This document shows positions 5,266-5,577 of a DNA stretch of 5,577 nt, piece by piece (the first letter of the stretch is position 1; the number at the start of each line of letters is the position of its first letter). The notes below the pieces were generated by a model. It had not been told where the DNA came from, searched no databases, and saw only the letters and a list, made by a program, of their open reading frames with translations. Location: the NCBI GenBank assembly GCA_946478765.1, contig CAMLDH010000269.1, positions 1-5,577 on the forward strand, written 5' to 3'. The position numbers and the translations under genes were made by a program. Origin of the DNA: an uncultured Oxalobacteraceae bacterium (lineage in GTDB: Bacteria > Pseudomonadota > Gammaproteobacteria > Burkholderiales > Burkholderiaceae).

Positions 5266-5577
5266 GTTCGTACTGACGATCTGCGTGAATCTCGCTGAGA
5301 CAGCAGAACCGTCAAAACGATCCGCACGAAAGTCATGGCGGCGTTGACGCCGGTGACGTCGGCAACGGGGCCGCTTTGGATCGTTTGTATTGGCAAGGCC
5401 TTTCCCGAAGAGAACGGACAGCGATCGCCGAACCCGGCGCTTGCTCGTTCATCAAGCAACGCGTTCTTACTGAGATCAATCAATGCGCGTATCAGAACAA
5501 AGAATTGCACGTCGGGTCTGACTATCCATCATGCCGGTTGCGGGCGGGCACTTACGTTTGAGAGCGGACAGTCAGTT
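5266..5577 (-). pseudogene. Gene-poor right end; possible decayed MFS-transporter remnant
   Basis: No convincing gene is seen in these 312 bases. On the minus strand one frame, open from a GTG at 5508-5510, contains GPVADVTGVNAAMTFVRIVL (encoded roughly at 5315-5375), which resembles the loop and last transmembrane helices of major facilitator transporters (pattern GxxADxxGVxAAM). The residues before it (GFGDRCPFSSGKALPIQ) do not look like a transporter, and the frame runs on out of phase into the 5' part of the membrane protein gene. It could be a fragment of a broken transporter gene, or chance. The final 60 bases hold nothing recognisable. Confidence 0.25.

Overview
The window holds three well-supported genes, two weaker small genes and several non-coding inverted repeats. 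Moderately high GC, GC-rich third codon positions and a CesT-type secretion chaperone suggest a proteobacterium, possibly a beta- or gammaproteobacterium. Genus cannot be settled from the sequence. The gene content looks like an accessory host-interaction (effector) locus rather than housekeeping DNA.

Left end (1-264): no gene is visible. There are two separate inverted repeats: a long three-tier imperfect hairpin at 1-124 and a 13-bp perfect-arm repeat at 183-230. The second lies just beyond the stop codon of the minus-strand gene pair.

Minus-strand operon (2171 down to 265): a 488-residue protein with a disordered, Ser/Ala/Lys-rich N-terminus, a basic cluster, a hydrophobic segment, tandem-repeat linkers and a C-terminal domain carrying an HEYCH zinc-metallopeptidase motif. 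Its stop overlaps (ATGA) the start of a 147-residue CesT-family type III secretion chaperone. This effector-then-chaperone order with coupled translation is the typical layout of a class I chaperone and its cognate secreted substrate. The first gene is therefore best read as a type III secreted metalloprotease effector.

Divergent intergenic region (2172-2407): no gene, but a 12-bp palindrome, a 9-bp-arm dyad and a weak HrpL-box-like match, all placed where they could control one or both flanking genes.

Plus-strand gene (2408-4489): a 693-residue two-Rossmann flavoprotein-like oxidoreductase. Its N-terminus carries a degenerate FVDxRPxALAQ repeat module that resembles the leader of proteins associated with extracellular contractile injection systems. 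A small helical protein (4602-4856) with an internal MTPE repeat follows on the same strand.

Right end: a convergent two-helix membrane protein (5265 to 4888), then about 310 bases without a confident gene that may contain a decayed transporter remnant.

Integrated reading (inference): two divergently transcribed putative effectors, a protease with its own chaperone and a redox enzyme with a contractile-system-like leader, share one control region. No injection-apparatus gene lies in the window.
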